Assembly (NCBI RefSeq): GCF_007989805.1 | Contig: NZ_BJUB01000015.1 | Coordinates: 1 to 64,000, forward strand | Direction: 5' to 3' | From: Cellulomonas xylanilytica | Lineage (GTDB): Bacteria; Actinomycetota; Actinomycetes; Actinomycetales; Cellulomonadaceae | Length of the DNA stretch: 64,000 nucleotides | Part shown: piece by piece, positions 34,834-44,944 of the stretch | Position numbering within the stretch: the first letter of the stretch is position 1 | Layout: each line of letters opens with the position of its first letter | The notes under the pieces: model-generated | Seen by the model: the letters and a program-made list of their open reading frames with translations, nothing else | Told to the model about the DNA's origin: nothing | The model's database searches: none | Position numbers and translations under genes: made by a program

Positions 34834-35000
34834 TTGGCGATCTCGCGCAGGAAGTACTCGTACCCCTCGTCGGGGCGGAAGTAGGCCACGATCACGTCGC
34901 CGCGGAACACCCCGAGCGCGCCGTTGCTGTGGTCGTAGCGGACCACGTCACCGTTGCTGCGGCGCCCCGCCACGACCTGTGCCTCTGCCTCTGCGGACAT
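34830..35000 (-). CDS. 56-aa protein resembling a polymorphic-toxin C-terminus
   Basis: 56 residues from ATG 35000, with GGGGGGAGG about 10 nt upstream. The second half (NGDVVRYDHSNGALGVFRGD, then VIVAYFRPDEGYEYFLRE) looks like the terminal beta-strands of BECR-fold nuclease toxins, which typically read RYdp..neFgv...G.I.T.F.P. The catalytic front half is missing, so it is either a minimal family member or a toxin remnant. Stop overlaps the GTG of the 138-aa gene. The assignment rests on pattern recognition only. Confidence 0.5.
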   Translation of the reverse strand: MSAEAEAQVVAGRRSNGDVVRYDHSNGALGVFRGDVIVAYFRPDEGYEYFLREIAK

Positions 35001-35096
35001 GTCTGCGCACCCTCCCCCCGGTCACCGGCCTTCACCCAAGAGGGTGAGCGCACGACACGCCAGCGGGGTCCCGCATGGCGAGACGCGCCGAAACGG

Positions 35097-36797
35097 TTAG
35101 GGGAGCACCGGGGTGGGCAGCGGCGCCCAGGTGATGGAGGCGCCGGTGAGGATCTGCACGACGAACACGGCGGACACGGCGAGCAGGACGACGGTCGCGA
35201 CGAGGGCGCCCAGGGGTCCCGGGGCCACGACGGCCAGCACCCGCCGGGCACCGGTGCGGGTCATCAGCGACAGCGGCCCCCACCAGACGACGGCCCCTCC
35301 GAGCAGCACGAACGTGCCGACCAGGATCGTCGCGGTCAGCCCCTGCGGCTCCTGGCCGGACGGCGAGCCGCCCACCGCCCAGTGGTCGTTCCCGACGAGC
35401 CACCAGGACACCCCGAGCAGGATCACGAGGACGCTGCCGGCGACGACGAGGGACGGCACCAGCCCGACCACCGACCGCAGCAGGTGCCACGGGACGCTGA
35501 CGACGGCGATCGCCCGGTCCGAGCGTCGGACCCCGGCCCGCTCCCGTCGCGTGTACATGGCCTCGACGGTCGAGCCGGCCGTCCGGACCACCACGACGAG
35601 CAGCACGAACACCACGAGCGTGACGCCCGGGTAGAGGGCGCCCGCCGAGCCGAGGAGCACTGCGGCCGCGAGCAGGGTGCCCCAGCGCCGGAGCGCCGGC
35701 GGGCGCTCGTAGCCGGAGCCCTCGGGCTCCGGCTCCTCGGACGCGTCGAGGTCCTCCTCGATCCAGTCGACGCCGTCGGGGTCGTCGTCGGGCTCGAGCC
35801 CGGGCTCGGGCTCCTCGACGGCGGTCGGGTCGAACGCGCGCGTCCGGCCGTCGTTCGCGGCGACCACCGGGGCGGCGGCGACCACGGGCGCCACGGCGAC
35901 GGTCGCCGGTGCCGGGCCCAGGACGGTCGTCCCGACCACGTCGCCGGCGGACAGGACGGTGGTGTCCGTCTCGTCGGCGAGGGGCTCCCCCTCGGCGACC
36001 ACCAGGGTGAGCGCGGCGACGACGTCGTCCGGGGACGTGCGGTCGGCCGCGGCGGGGGCCAGGGCACGCCGCAGCGCCGCCGCCGTCAGCGGGCCCAGGC
36101 CGTCGAGGTCGACGTCCCCGCTCCGGGCCCGGGCCAGCACGGCCTCGAGCGGGCGGCTGCCGAACGGCGGCCGGCCCGTGGCGGCGAACACGAGGATCGC
36201 CGCCCAGCCCCAGAAGTCGGACGCGGCGTCCGGCTCGGCGCCGTCCAGCAGCTCGGGCGCCAGGTACCCGGGGGTGCCCAGCACGAGGCCGTCGGCGGTC
36301 AGCTTGGAGTCGTCGGCGGCCTGCGCGAGGCCGAAGTCGATGAGCACCGGTCGGTCGTCGCCGACGATGACGTTGGACGGCTTCAGGTCCCGGTGCACCA
36401 CGCCGGCGCCGTGCACCGCGACGAGCGTGTCCCGCAGGCCTTCGGCCAGGTCCAGCAGCTCCTCGGCGTCCAGCGTCCCGCGCTCGCGGACGTGCTCCTC
36501 GAGGTTGTCCCCCGGCACCAGCTCGGTGACCAGGAACGCCTCCGTCGAGTCCGCCTCGGCGTCCAGCACCGCGGCCACGCCCGGGTGGCGGAGCTTCTGC
36601 AGGGCGTGCACCTCGCGGCGGAGCCGGTCCCGGGTCACCGCGTCGGACCCGACGTGCGGGTGCAGCAGCTTGAGCGCCACCGCGTCGCCGCCGCCGTCCA
36701 CGGCCCGGTAGACGGTCCCCATCCCGCCCGAGCCGAGGGGGGCGACGACGGTGTACCCGCCGATCTCCGACCCCGGCTCCAGCCCGATCCGTTCCAT
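35097..36797 (-). CDS. Ser/Thr protein kinase with C-terminal membrane domain
   Basis: 566 residues. Hanks-type kinase domain (about 14-270): GSGGMGTVY (22-30), Lys43, catalytic HRDLKPSN (135-142), DFG (154-156) and APE (180-182). An acidic linker follows, then four predicted TM helices spread over 365-560. There is no PASTA module and the C-terminus ends at the last helix, so this is not PknB; the membrane domain may act as sensor or anchor. Divergent from otsA. ATG start. Confidence 0.92.
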   Translation of the reverse strand: MERIGLEPGSEIGGYTVVAPLGSGGMGTVYRAVDGGGDAVALKLLHPHVGSDAVTRDRLRREVHALQKLRHPGVAAVLDAEADSTEAFLVTELVPGDNLEEHVRERGTLDAEELLDLAEGLRDTLVAVHGAGVVHRDLKPSNVIVGDDRPVLIDFGLAQAADDSKLTADGLVLGTPGYLAPELLDGAEPDAASDFWGWAAILVFAATGRPPFGSRPLEAVLARARSGDVDLDGLGPLTAAALRRALAPAAADRTSPDDVVAALTLVVAEGEPLADETDTTVLSAGDVVGTTVLGPAPATVAVAPVVAAAPVVAANDGRTRAFDPTAVEEPEPGLEPDDDPDGVDWIEEDLDASEEPEPEGSGYERPPALRRWGTLLAAAVLLGSAGALYPGVTLVVFVLLVVVVRTAGSTVEAMYTRRERAGVRRSDRAIAVVSVPWHLLRSVVGLVPSLVVAGSVLVILLGVSWWLVGNDHWAVGGSPSGQEPQGLTATILVGTFVLLGGAVVWWGPLSLMTRTGARRVLAVVAPGPLGALVATVVLLAVSAVFVVQILTGASITWAPLPTPVLP

Positions 36798-36892
36798 CCA
36801 GGCACCGTAACCGCCGGTCCACGAGGACCGCCCGCAACGCGCTGCACGACCTGCACGGATAGGGTCGACGCGACCCGAGGAGTTGATCTGTC

Positions 36893-38341
36893 TTGCCTTC
36901 CGACGCGCCCGCGCACGGCTACGACTTCGTCGTCGTCGCGAACCGTCTGCCCGTGGACGTGAGCCTGGACGACGACGGCGAACCCACCTGGACCCGGTCC
37001 CCCGGCGGTCTCGTCACGGCGCTCGCGCCGGTGATGGCGAGCACCACCGGTGCGTGGGTCGGCTGGGGTGGCTCGCCCGACCTGGAGCTCGAGCCGTTCG
37101 ACGTGGACGGCACCGAGCTGATCCCGGTGATGCTGTCCGAGGACGACATCGAGAAGTTCTACGAGGGCTTCTCCAACGACACCCTGTGGCCGCTCTACCA
37201 CGACGTCATCGAGCCGCCGGCCTTCCACCGCCACTGGTGGGACGCCTACCAGAGGGTGAACCGGCGCTTCGCGCAGGCGGCCGCCGAGCAGGCTGCCCAG
37301 GGCGCGACGGTGTGGGTGCACGACTACCAGCTGCAGCTGGTCCCCCAGCTGCTGCGGGACCTGCGGCCCGACCTGCGCATCGGCTACTTCCACCACATCC
37401 CGTTCCCGCCCCTGGAGCTGTTCGCGCAGCTGCCGTGGCGGGTCCAGGTGATCGAGGGCCTGCTCGGCGCCGACCTCGTCGGGTTCCAGCGGGCCGGAGA
37501 CGCCGCGAACTTCGTCCGCACCGTGCGCCGGCTCACCGACCTCACGACGCGCGGGCAGATGATCACGCTCAACGAGGCGGAGGGGCACGTCGGACGGGGC
37601 CGGCACGTGCGCGCCGCGGCGTTCCCCATCTCGATCGACTCGCACGCGTTCGACGAGCTGGCACGGACCGACTCGGTCCGCGAGCGCGCGCGGCAGATCC
37701 GCCGCGAGCTGGGCGACCCCGAGTACCTGCTGCTGGGCGTCGACCGCCTCGACTACACCAAGGGCATCCGGCACCGCATCAAGGCGTACGGCGAGCTCCT
37801 GCTGGACGGCCGGCTGTCCCCGCAGAGCACGACGCTGGTGCAGGTGGCCAGCCCCAGCCGGGAGAACGTGGGCGCCTACCAGCAGCTGCGCGACGACGTC
37901 GAGCTGCTCGTCGGCCGGATCAACGGCGACTACGGGCAGGTGGGCCACGCGCCCGTGCAGTACCTGCACCAGTCGTTCCCCATGGAGGAGATGGCCGCGC
38001 TGTACCTGGCGGCCGACGTCATGCTGGTCACGGCCCTGCGCGACGGGATGAACCTGGTGGCCAAGGAGTACGTGGCGGCCCGGTCCGACGACCGCGGCGC
38101 CCTGGTGCTCTCCGAGTTCACGGGTGCCGCCGACGAGCTCACGGGCTCGGTGCTGGTCAACCCGCACGACATCGACGGGATGAAGGACGCGATCACGTAC
38201 GCGGTGCACATGGACGCGCGCGAGTCCCGCAAGCGCATGCGCCGGCTGCGGCGCCGGGTGCTCGGGCACGACGTCGTCGCCTGGTCCGAGGACTTCCTCG
38301 CCGCCCTCAACGCCGTCCCCGTGCGAGCCTCCCGTGACTGA
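36893..38341 (+). CDS. otsA: trehalose-6-phosphate synthase
   Basis: 482 residues, GT20 family. Makes trehalose-6-phosphate from UDP-glucose (or ADP-/GDP-glucose in actinobacteria) and glucose-6-phosphate. Conserved ANRLPVDV, VHDYQLQLVPQLLR, HHIPFPPLELF, GVDRLDYTKGI and ALRDGMNLVAKEYVA segments are present. TTG 36893 is the start, with GAGGAG 10 nt upstream. Overlaps otsB by 8 bases. First gene of the trehalose osmoprotectant pathway. Confidence 0.96.
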   Translation: MPSDAPAHGYDFVVVANRLPVDVSLDDDGEPTWTRSPGGLVTALAPVMASTTGAWVGWGGSPDLELEPFDVDGTELIPVMLSEDDIEKFYEGFSNDTLWPLYHDVIEPPAFHRHWWDAYQRVNRRFAQAAAEQAAQGATVWVHDYQLQLVPQLLRDLRPDLRIGYFHHIPFPPLELFAQLPWRVQVIEGLLGADLVGFQRAGDAANFVRTVRRLTDLTTRGQMITLNEAEGHVGRGRHVRAAAFPISIDSHAFDELARTDSVRERARQIRRELGDPEYLLLGVDRLDYTKGIRHRIKAYGELLLDGRLSPQSTTLVQVASPSRENVGAYQQLRDDVELLVGRINGDYGQVGHAPVQYLHQSFPMEEMAALYLAADVMLVTALRDGMNLVAKEYVAARSDDRGALVLSEFTGAADELTGSVLVNPHDIDGMKDAITYAVHMDARESRKRMRRLRRRVLGHDVVAWSEDFLAALNAVPVRASRD

Positions 38342-39107
38342 GGCGCTCCCGGACGTCCTCGGGGCGCTCGCAGCCGACCCGGCGCGCCGCCCGCTGCTGG
38401 TCGCACTCGACTTCGACGGCACGCTGGCGCCCCTGCAGGACGACCCGTCCGCGTCGCGGATCCTCCCGGCAGGGGTCGAGGTGCTCGCGCGCCTGGCGCA
38501 GACCTCCGGGGTCGCGCTCGCGCTGGTGTCCGGCCGGGCCATGCACGACCTGCACGTCCTCGCGCAGGTCCCCGAGGGCACGTTCCTCATCGGCAGCCAC
38601 GGTGCGGAGCGCGCGCGCGTCACCACGTTCGGGCTCGACCGCGACGTCGTCCAGCTGACCGACGAGCAGGCCGACCGGCTGGCGTCGCTCGGTGCGGAGG
38701 CGGCCCGGATCGCGCGCGGCCGGGACGGCGTCTGGGTGGAGACCAAGCCGACGGCCGTCGTCGTGCACACCCGCCTGGCCGAGGCCGTGGACGCCGAGCC
38801 GGCGGAGCAGGAGGCGATCGCGCTCGGCGAGCGGCTGGGCTCCGGCGTCCTGCACGGCAAGGACGTCGTCGAGATCTCCGTCCTGCGGGCCAGCAAGGGC
38901 GAGGCGCTCACGGCGCTGCGCGACGAGCTGGGCGCACCGGTCGTCCTGTACGCGGGCGACGACGTCACCGACGAGCACGCGTTCGACGCGCTCCGTGCCG
39001 ACGACGTGACCGTCAAGGTCGGTGCCGGGACCACAGCCGCGCGGTTCCGGGTCGACGACCCCGACGAGCTCGTGGCCACCCTGGCGGCCCTCGCCGAGGC
39101 GCTGTAG
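38334..39107 (+). CDS. otsB: trehalose-6-phosphate phosphatase
   Basis: 257 residues, HAD superfamily. Dephosphorylates trehalose-6-phosphate to trehalose. HAD motif I ALDFDGTLAPL holds the nucleophilic Asp, motif III is supplied by the Lys in ASKGEAL, and motif IV is YAGDDVTDEHAF. GTG start inside the end of otsA, so the pair is co-translated. Confidence 0.96.
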   Translation: MTEALPDVLGALAADPARRPLLVALDFDGTLAPLQDDPSASRILPAGVEVLARLAQTSGVALALVSGRAMHDLHVLAQVPEGTFLIGSHGAERARVTTFGLDRDVVQLTDEQADRLASLGAEAARIARGRDGVWVETKPTAVVVHTRLAEAVDAEPAEQEAIALGERLGSGVLHGKDVVEISVLRASKGEALTALRDELGAPVVLYAGDDVTDEHAFDALRADDVTVKVGAGTTAARFRVDDPDELVATLAALAEAL

Positions 39108-39162
39108 GACCTCACCCGCCCTCTGCTGGTCGGTCCTGGGACCGAGGCGTAGCGTGCGCCTC

Positions 39163-40713
39163 ATGCCCGGCCGGATGCGCGAGGTCGAGCTCGTCGAGGC
39201 TGCTGACGAGCCCGCACGGTCCCGCTCGGCCCCGGAGCCCGACCCCGGCCGGCGGGTCGACGTGGAGCTCCCGGACGACGTCCGGGCCGCCCGTGGCTGG
39301 GTGCGTCGCCACGCCCCCTGGCTCGTCGCGGCGGTCGCGGTGGTCGTGGGCTCGCTCGCCGGCGCACAGCTCGTGCTCGACCACCGCGAGGACGCCCGGG
39401 TGGCCGCGCTCGCCGCCGTCCCGGGGATCGTGCCGCCGGTCGACGCGACCGTCGGGGTCCTCTGGCGGGCCGACCCGCTGCTGGCGCCCGCGCTGCGCTC
39501 CGGCGCGGTGGTCGACGGCATGCTCGTCGGCGGCGTGCAGGACGAGGCCGGCGCTCCCGCGATCGTCGGTCTCGACCCCGACACGGGCGTGGTCGCGTGG
39601 CGCACCCCGGTCGACCTGCCGACGCCCCCGCGCACGTCGCCGGAGCTGTGGAACTCCTGCTCCGCCGTGCCGCGCGGCGGCTCGGAGGTGGCGGTGTGCG
39701 TCTCGCAGCAGGTCGGCGAGGACGTCGTGGGCATCCCGCCCTCCTCGGTGTGGGTCCTCGACCCGGCCGACGGCCGGGTGCTGGCGGACCGCGAGGTCGA
39801 GGGCGGCTGGGGCCTGACGTTCAGCGACGGCGCGCTGGTCGTCGCCCGGCCCGTGACCGACGGGGGCGAACCGGCGCGCACCGACGCGGGCACAGTCCGG
39901 TGGCAGGTCCGCGCCGACGACCCCGTCAGCGGGCAGACGCGCTGGACCTGGACCACGCCGCCGACGGACACGGTGGGCCGTGAGGACGGCCCGGAGGGCG
40001 CGACCGCCACCGGGACCGCCTCCCTCGAGACGCTCGACGACCACGTCGTGCTCGTCGTCGACAGCCACGGCTGGGTGCTGGCCGACGACGGCGAGCTGCT
40101 CCTGGACGTGCCGCTCGACCCGGCCTCGTGGCTCCAGCCGGCGCGCGCGGGCGTGTTCGTCGAGAGCAGGTGGACGTCGTCCGCGTACAGCGGGACGCTC
40201 CTGCTCGCCGACGGGTCCCGGGTGGCGATCGACGAGACGGCGAGCTGGCTCGCGGTCGACGACGGCTCCGCGCCGGACGTGATGTTCACGGTCGGCCAGG
40301 CACCCGGCGGTGCCGACGGGCTCAGCGGGCGGTCGGCTCGGACCGGTCAGCAGCTCTGGCACCTCGACGGGACCATCGTGACGAGCCTGCTGCTCGACGG
40401 GACGCTGTACGTCGCGACGTCCGACTCGCTCGTCGCGGTCGACGCCACCAGTGGCGACGTGCACTGGCGCACCCCGACCGACCACCTCCCCCAGCAGCTG
40501 TCGACCGACGGCCGCTACCTGCTGCTGCCGGGCCTCGGCGTGACGCTCGAGGCGTACACGCTGACCGACGGCGAGCTGGCGTGGACCGCGGACCTCTCCG
40601 ACGAGGTCTCCGACGGCCGCTCGACGGTGCTCGTGGCGGGCTTCCAGTCGGGCTGGCACGACCCCCGCCTGTACGTGTGGATGGACACCGGCGCCATCGC
40701 GGTCCTGGGCTGA
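39163..40713 (+). CDS. membrane-anchored PQQ-like beta-propeller protein (paralogue 1)
   Basis: 516 residues. Acidic cytoplasmic tail, one TM helix (about 52-71), then a repeat region outside the membrane. Blades recur as LDPDTGVVAWRTP, VDATSGDVHWRTP and LTDGELAWTADL, the PQQ/WD-like propeller pattern. No PQQ-binding enzyme residues can be identified. Two Cys (SCSAV and VCVSQ) may pair. Starts 55 bp after otsB and is followed 2 bp later by a paralogue, so it may share the otsAB transcript. Function unknown; scaffold or sensor roles are possible. Confidence 0.78.
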   Translation: MPGRMREVELVEAADEPARSRSAPEPDPGRRVDVELPDDVRAARGWVRRHAPWLVAAVAVVVGSLAGAQLVLDHREDARVAALAAVPGIVPPVDATVGVLWRADPLLAPALRSGAVVDGMLVGGVQDEAGAPAIVGLDPDTGVVAWRTPVDLPTPPRTSPELWNSCSAVPRGGSEVAVCVSQQVGEDVVGIPPSSVWVLDPADGRVLADREVEGGWGLTFSDGALVVARPVTDGGEPARTDAGTVRWQVRADDPVSGQTRWTWTTPPTDTVGREDGPEGATATGTASLETLDDHVVLVVDSHGWVLADDGELLLDVPLDPASWLQPARAGVFVESRWTSSAYSGTLLLADGSRVAIDETASWLAVDDGSAPDVMFTVGQAPGGADGLSGRSARTGQQLWHLDGTIVTSLLLDGTLYVATSDSLVAVDATSGDVHWRTPTDHLPQQLSTDGRYLLLPGLGVTLEAYTLTDGELAWTADLSDEVSDGRSTVLVAGFQSGWHDPRLYVWMDTGAIAVLG

Positions 40714-40715
40714 CG

Positions 40716-42197
40716 ATGGCCGCCACGGTCGCCCGCGCGCACCTCGCCCCCGTCGAGCTCGACGACGAGCAGGAGGCCCCCGTCGAGCCCGCGGGGCGTC
40801 GGCCGACGTGGCTGCGGCAGCACGCCGGGCGGGTGGCCGGCGCGGGGGCGGCCGTGCTGCTCGGGCTCGTCGGCCTGCAGGTGGTGCTCGACGCGCACGA
40901 GCGCGACCGTCTGGAGTACCTCGCCGACGTGCCGGGGGTGCTCAGCCCGCTGCAGGACGCGCCCGGTGCGCTGCGGACGTGGACGCCGAGTGCGGGCTCG
41001 CTCGTCGCCGAGGACGCCGCCGGGCACTGGGCCATCGGGGCGCGGTACCACCTCGGCGGCGTCGACCTGCGCGGCACGGACCCCGACACCGGTGACGTCC
41101 TGTGGTCCGTGCCGTTCTCGCTGGAGAACGCGCAGCCGCCGGGCGGACGCCAGGAGTTCCCGTCCGTCTGGGTGCGCTGCACCACGACCACCTCCGGCCA
41201 CGGCCCGCGGGCGGTCTGCGCCGCGGACGTGTCCCCGGCACCCAGCGCCGGGGCGGTCACCCCGCTGCTGGTGCTCGACCCCGAGACCGGCAGCATCCTG
41301 GCGGACCTCAGCCTGGAGCGCGGCTCGCTGTGGACGGCGACCGGGGCCCACCTGGTCGTCGCAGCACCGCAGCGCGACGACGCCGGCGGGGTCCGGTGGA
41401 CGCTCACCGCCACCGACCCCGCGACCGGGGACGTGCAGTGGCGGCGGCGGACACCGCTCGTGCCCGAGGTCCACGCGGTGCGCCTCGGCGACCGGGTGGT
41501 CCGCTCCGAGGCGGACCTGACCAGCGACGACGACCGGGTGCTCCTCACGGACAGCGGGCACGCGTGGCTGTTCGGGGCCGACGGCGAGCCGCGGGGCGAC
41601 GTGACGGTCGAGACCGACGGCTGGGCCGAGCTGGCCCGCGCCGGCACGCTGGTGTGGGCACCGTGGCAGGCGTTCGCCGTCCCGGCGGGCGTCCTGGTCA
41701 CCCGCGACGGCACCCGCACCGCCGTCGGCGAGCGACCCGCCCGCCTGGCCGTCGACGACGGGAGCGCCGACGACGTCGTCCTGCTCTCCGACGACGAGGG
41801 GGCGGGCGAGGCGACCCTCGTCGGTCGCGACGCCACCTCCGGCGAGGAGCTCTGGCGCCTCGGCGGCACCTCCGGCGAGCCGTTGCTCGTCGACGGGGTC
41901 GTGCACGTCGCCCAGGGTCGGGACGTCCGTGCCGTCGACGCGCGCACGGGCGGGACCCGCTGGCTGGCGCACGTCGGGGCACCCCCCGTCTACCTCGGCA
42001 CCGACGGCTCGCTCGTCGTCGTGGTCACCGCCGACCGCACGCTGCGCGGGCTCGGGCGGGCCGACGGACGGCTCGCCAGCGTGGCGGACGTCGCCCGGCA
42101 CCTGGCCCGCGACCCGGGCGGTGTGGACCAGGTCAGCGAGTACGCCGGACGGCTGCTCGTCCGGTTCCGGGACGGGTCGGGCGTGCTGGTCGGGTGA
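40716..42197 (+). CDS. membrane-anchored PQQ-like beta-propeller protein (paralogue 2)
   Basis: 493 residues with the same plan as its neighbour: acidic tail, TM helix (about 38-57), then propeller repeats (LRGTDPDTGDVLWSVP, LTATDPATGDVQWRRR, GRDATSGEELWRLGG, VRAVDARTGGTRWLAH). The sequences are collinear with paralogue 1 but divergent, pointing to an old tandem duplication. Two Cys about 14 residues apart (VRC, AVC) match the pair in paralogue 1. Two bases separate the genes, so they are co-translated and the products may form a hetero-complex. Confidence 0.78.
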   Translation: MAATVARAHLAPVELDDEQEAPVEPAGRRPTWLRQHAGRVAGAGAAVLLGLVGLQVVLDAHERDRLEYLADVPGVLSPLQDAPGALRTWTPSAGSLVAEDAAGHWAIGARYHLGGVDLRGTDPDTGDVLWSVPFSLENAQPPGGRQEFPSVWVRCTTTTSGHGPRAVCAADVSPAPSAGAVTPLLVLDPETGSILADLSLERGSLWTATGAHLVVAAPQRDDAGGVRWTLTATDPATGDVQWRRRTPLVPEVHAVRLGDRVVRSEADLTSDDDRVLLTDSGHAWLFGADGEPRGDVTVETDGWAELARAGTLVWAPWQAFAVPAGVLVTRDGTRTAVGERPARLAVDDGSADDVVLLSDDEGAGEATLVGRDATSGEELWRLGGTSGEPLLVDGVVHVAQGRDVRAVDARTGGTRWLAHVGAPPVYLGTDGSLVVVVTADRTLRGLGRADGRLASVADVARHLARDPGGVDQVSEYAGRLLVRFRDGSGVLVG

Positions 42198-42308
42198 CGG
42201 CCGCACGGGTGGCGTTGCTCACACGCTGGTGTGGTCGGTCCGCACCGATATGGCATGATGACCGCGGACCTCCGGAGGATCCCTCCTCCAGCGGCCCGTG
42301 TCATCGAG

Positions 42309-42326
42309 GACACTCTTGACACTCTT
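42309..42326 (+). repeat. 9-bp tandem direct repeat upstream of the ABC ATPase gene
   Basis: GACACTCTT occurs twice head-to-tail 50-67 bp before the ATG of the MsiK-like gene, and the junction creates a TTGACA hexamer. A 6-bp inverted repeat (42340-42345 with 42352-42357) follows. Either may be part of the promoter/operator, but no convincing -10 is spaced from TTGACA. Confidence 0.4.
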
Positions 42327-42375
42327 CACTACGGATCGTCCGGCACGTACCTGCCGGTGAAGGGATTGATCAGCC

Positions 42376-43503
<1,128 letters not shown>

Positions 43504-43519
43504 CCCACGCAGCACCTGA

Positions 43520-43553
43520 CAGGGCGGTCCCGGCTTCGGCCGGGGCCGCCCTG
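43520..43553 (+). terminator. Rho-independent terminator with UUCG loop
   Basis: A 15-bp stem (43520-43534 with 43539-43553, one G-U) is closed by TTCG and followed by TTGCCTTT. It begins 17 nt after the msiK stop. The best canonical terminator in the window. Confidence 0.93.
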
Positions 43554-43650
43554 TTGCCTTTCGGCTGACGCCGCCCTGCGGCTTTTCCCCCGGCCACGTT
43601 GTCGCATTCGTCAGGCGGCCCCGTCGGTGTTCTCTGAGAGGATCGTGACC

Positions 43651-44937
43651 ATGAGTCCGACGCCGCAGCGCCTGCAGATCACGGCGGCCTCGCCCGACCC
43701 CGCGCTGCTCGACCTGCCGTGGCACATCCCGCTCGAGGAGTGGCCGGCGGAGACCCTCGCGGCCCTGCCCCGCGGTATCTCCCGTCACATCGTGCGGTTC
43801 GCCAAGATGTCCGGCCGGGTCGTCGCGGTCAAGGAGATCGGCGAGACCGTGGCGTACCGGGAGTACGAGCTGCTGCGCCAGCTGCGCCGGCTCGACGTGC
43901 CGAGCGTGGAGCCCGTCGGCGTCATCACCGGCCGCAGCGACGCCGACGGCGAGCGCCTCGAGGCGGTGCTGATCACCAAGCACCTGTCGTTCTCGTTGCC
44001 GTACCGCGCGCTGTTCAGCCAGTCGCTGCGCCCCGACACCGCCACGCGGCTCATCGACGCGCTCGCGGTGCTCATGGTCCGGCTGCACCTGGTCGGTTTC
44101 TACTGGGGCGACGTGTCGCTCTCGAACACCCTGTTCCGCCGGGACGCCGAGACGTTCGCCGCGTACCTGGTCGACGCCGAGACGGGTGACCTGCACGACC
44201 GGCTCTCCGACGGTCAGCGCAGCTACGACCTCGAGGTCGCGCGCGTCAACATCATCGGCGAGCTCATGGACCTGCAGGCCGGCGAGTTCCTCGAGGAGGA
44301 CGTCGACGCGGTCGCGATCGGCGACGCGCTCGCCGAGCGGTACGGCGAGCTGTGGCGGGCCCTGACCGAGTCCGAGTCGTTCACGTTCGGGGACCGCTGG
44401 CGCGTGCAGGCCCGCATCGACCGTCTCAACGACCTCGGGTTCGACGTCGGCGAGCTCGACATCACCACCGACGTCGACGGCACCAGCGTGCGGATCCAGC
44501 CGAAGGTCGTGGACGCCGGGCACCACTCCCGCCGGCTCATGCGCCTCACCGGCCTCGACGTGCAGGAGAACCAGGCGCGGCGGCTGCTCAACGACCTCGA
44601 CGAGTACCGCGCCGCCACCGACCGGCAGCGCGAGGACGAGTCGTTCGTCGCGCACGACTGGCTGACCGAGATCTTCGAGCCGGCCGTCCGCAGCGTCCCC
44701 CGCGACCTGCGCGGCAAGCTCGAGCCCGCGCAGATCTACCACGAGCTGCTCGACCACCGGTGGTACCTGTCGGAGCAGCAGGGCCGCGACGTGCCCATGC
44801 AGCAGGCCGCGAAGAGCTACGTGAAGACCATCCTGCCGACGCGTCCCGACGAGCAGGCGATCCTCGGCGTGCAGGCCGGCGAGATCCCGGACACCGACAT
44901 GATCCCGCAGGTGGACCCGGACCAGCTGATCGGCTGA
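43651..44937 (+). CDS. DUF4032 protein, kinase-like N-terminal domain
   Basis: 428 residues. The N-terminal half resembles lipopolysaccharide/small-molecule kinases: VVAVKEIGETVAYREYELL supplies a Lys-Glu pair, WGDVSLSNTLF looks like the catalytic loop (D..N), and YLVDAETGDL the metal-binding Asp. The C-terminal DUF4032 domain is about 210-400 (RLMRLTGLDVQENQARRLLNDLDEYR). Length and architecture match the actinobacterial DUF4032 family; substrate unknown. ATG 43651 has GAGAGG 9 nt upstream; GTG 43645 is an alternative. Convergent with rlmB, 7 bp apart. Confidence 0.83.
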   Translation: MSPTPQRLQITAASPDPALLDLPWHIPLEEWPAETLAALPRGISRHIVRFAKMSGRVVAVKEIGETVAYREYELLRQLRRLDVPSVEPVGVITGRSDADGERLEAVLITKHLSFSLPYRALFSQSLRPDTATRLIDALAVLMVRLHLVGFYWGDVSLSNTLFRRDAETFAAYLVDAETGDLHDRLSDGQRSYDLEVARVNIIGELMDLQAGEFLEEDVDAVAIGDALAERYGELWRALTESESFTFGDRWRVQARIDRLNDLGFDVGELDITTDVDGTSVRIQPKVVDAGHHSRRLMRLTGLDVQENQARRLLNDLDEYRAATDRQREDESFVAHDWLTEIFEPAVRSVPRDLRGKLEPAQIYHELLDHRWYLSEQQGRDVPMQQAAKSYVKTILPTRPDEQAILGVQAGEIPDTDMIPQVDPDQLIG

Positions 44938-44944
44938 CGGGGGC

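Noticed and set aside
42315..42330. TTGACA as the -35 of the msiK promoter
   Set aside because: No acceptable -10 lies 16-19 bp downstream; the hexamer arises at the junction of a 9-bp tandem repeat.
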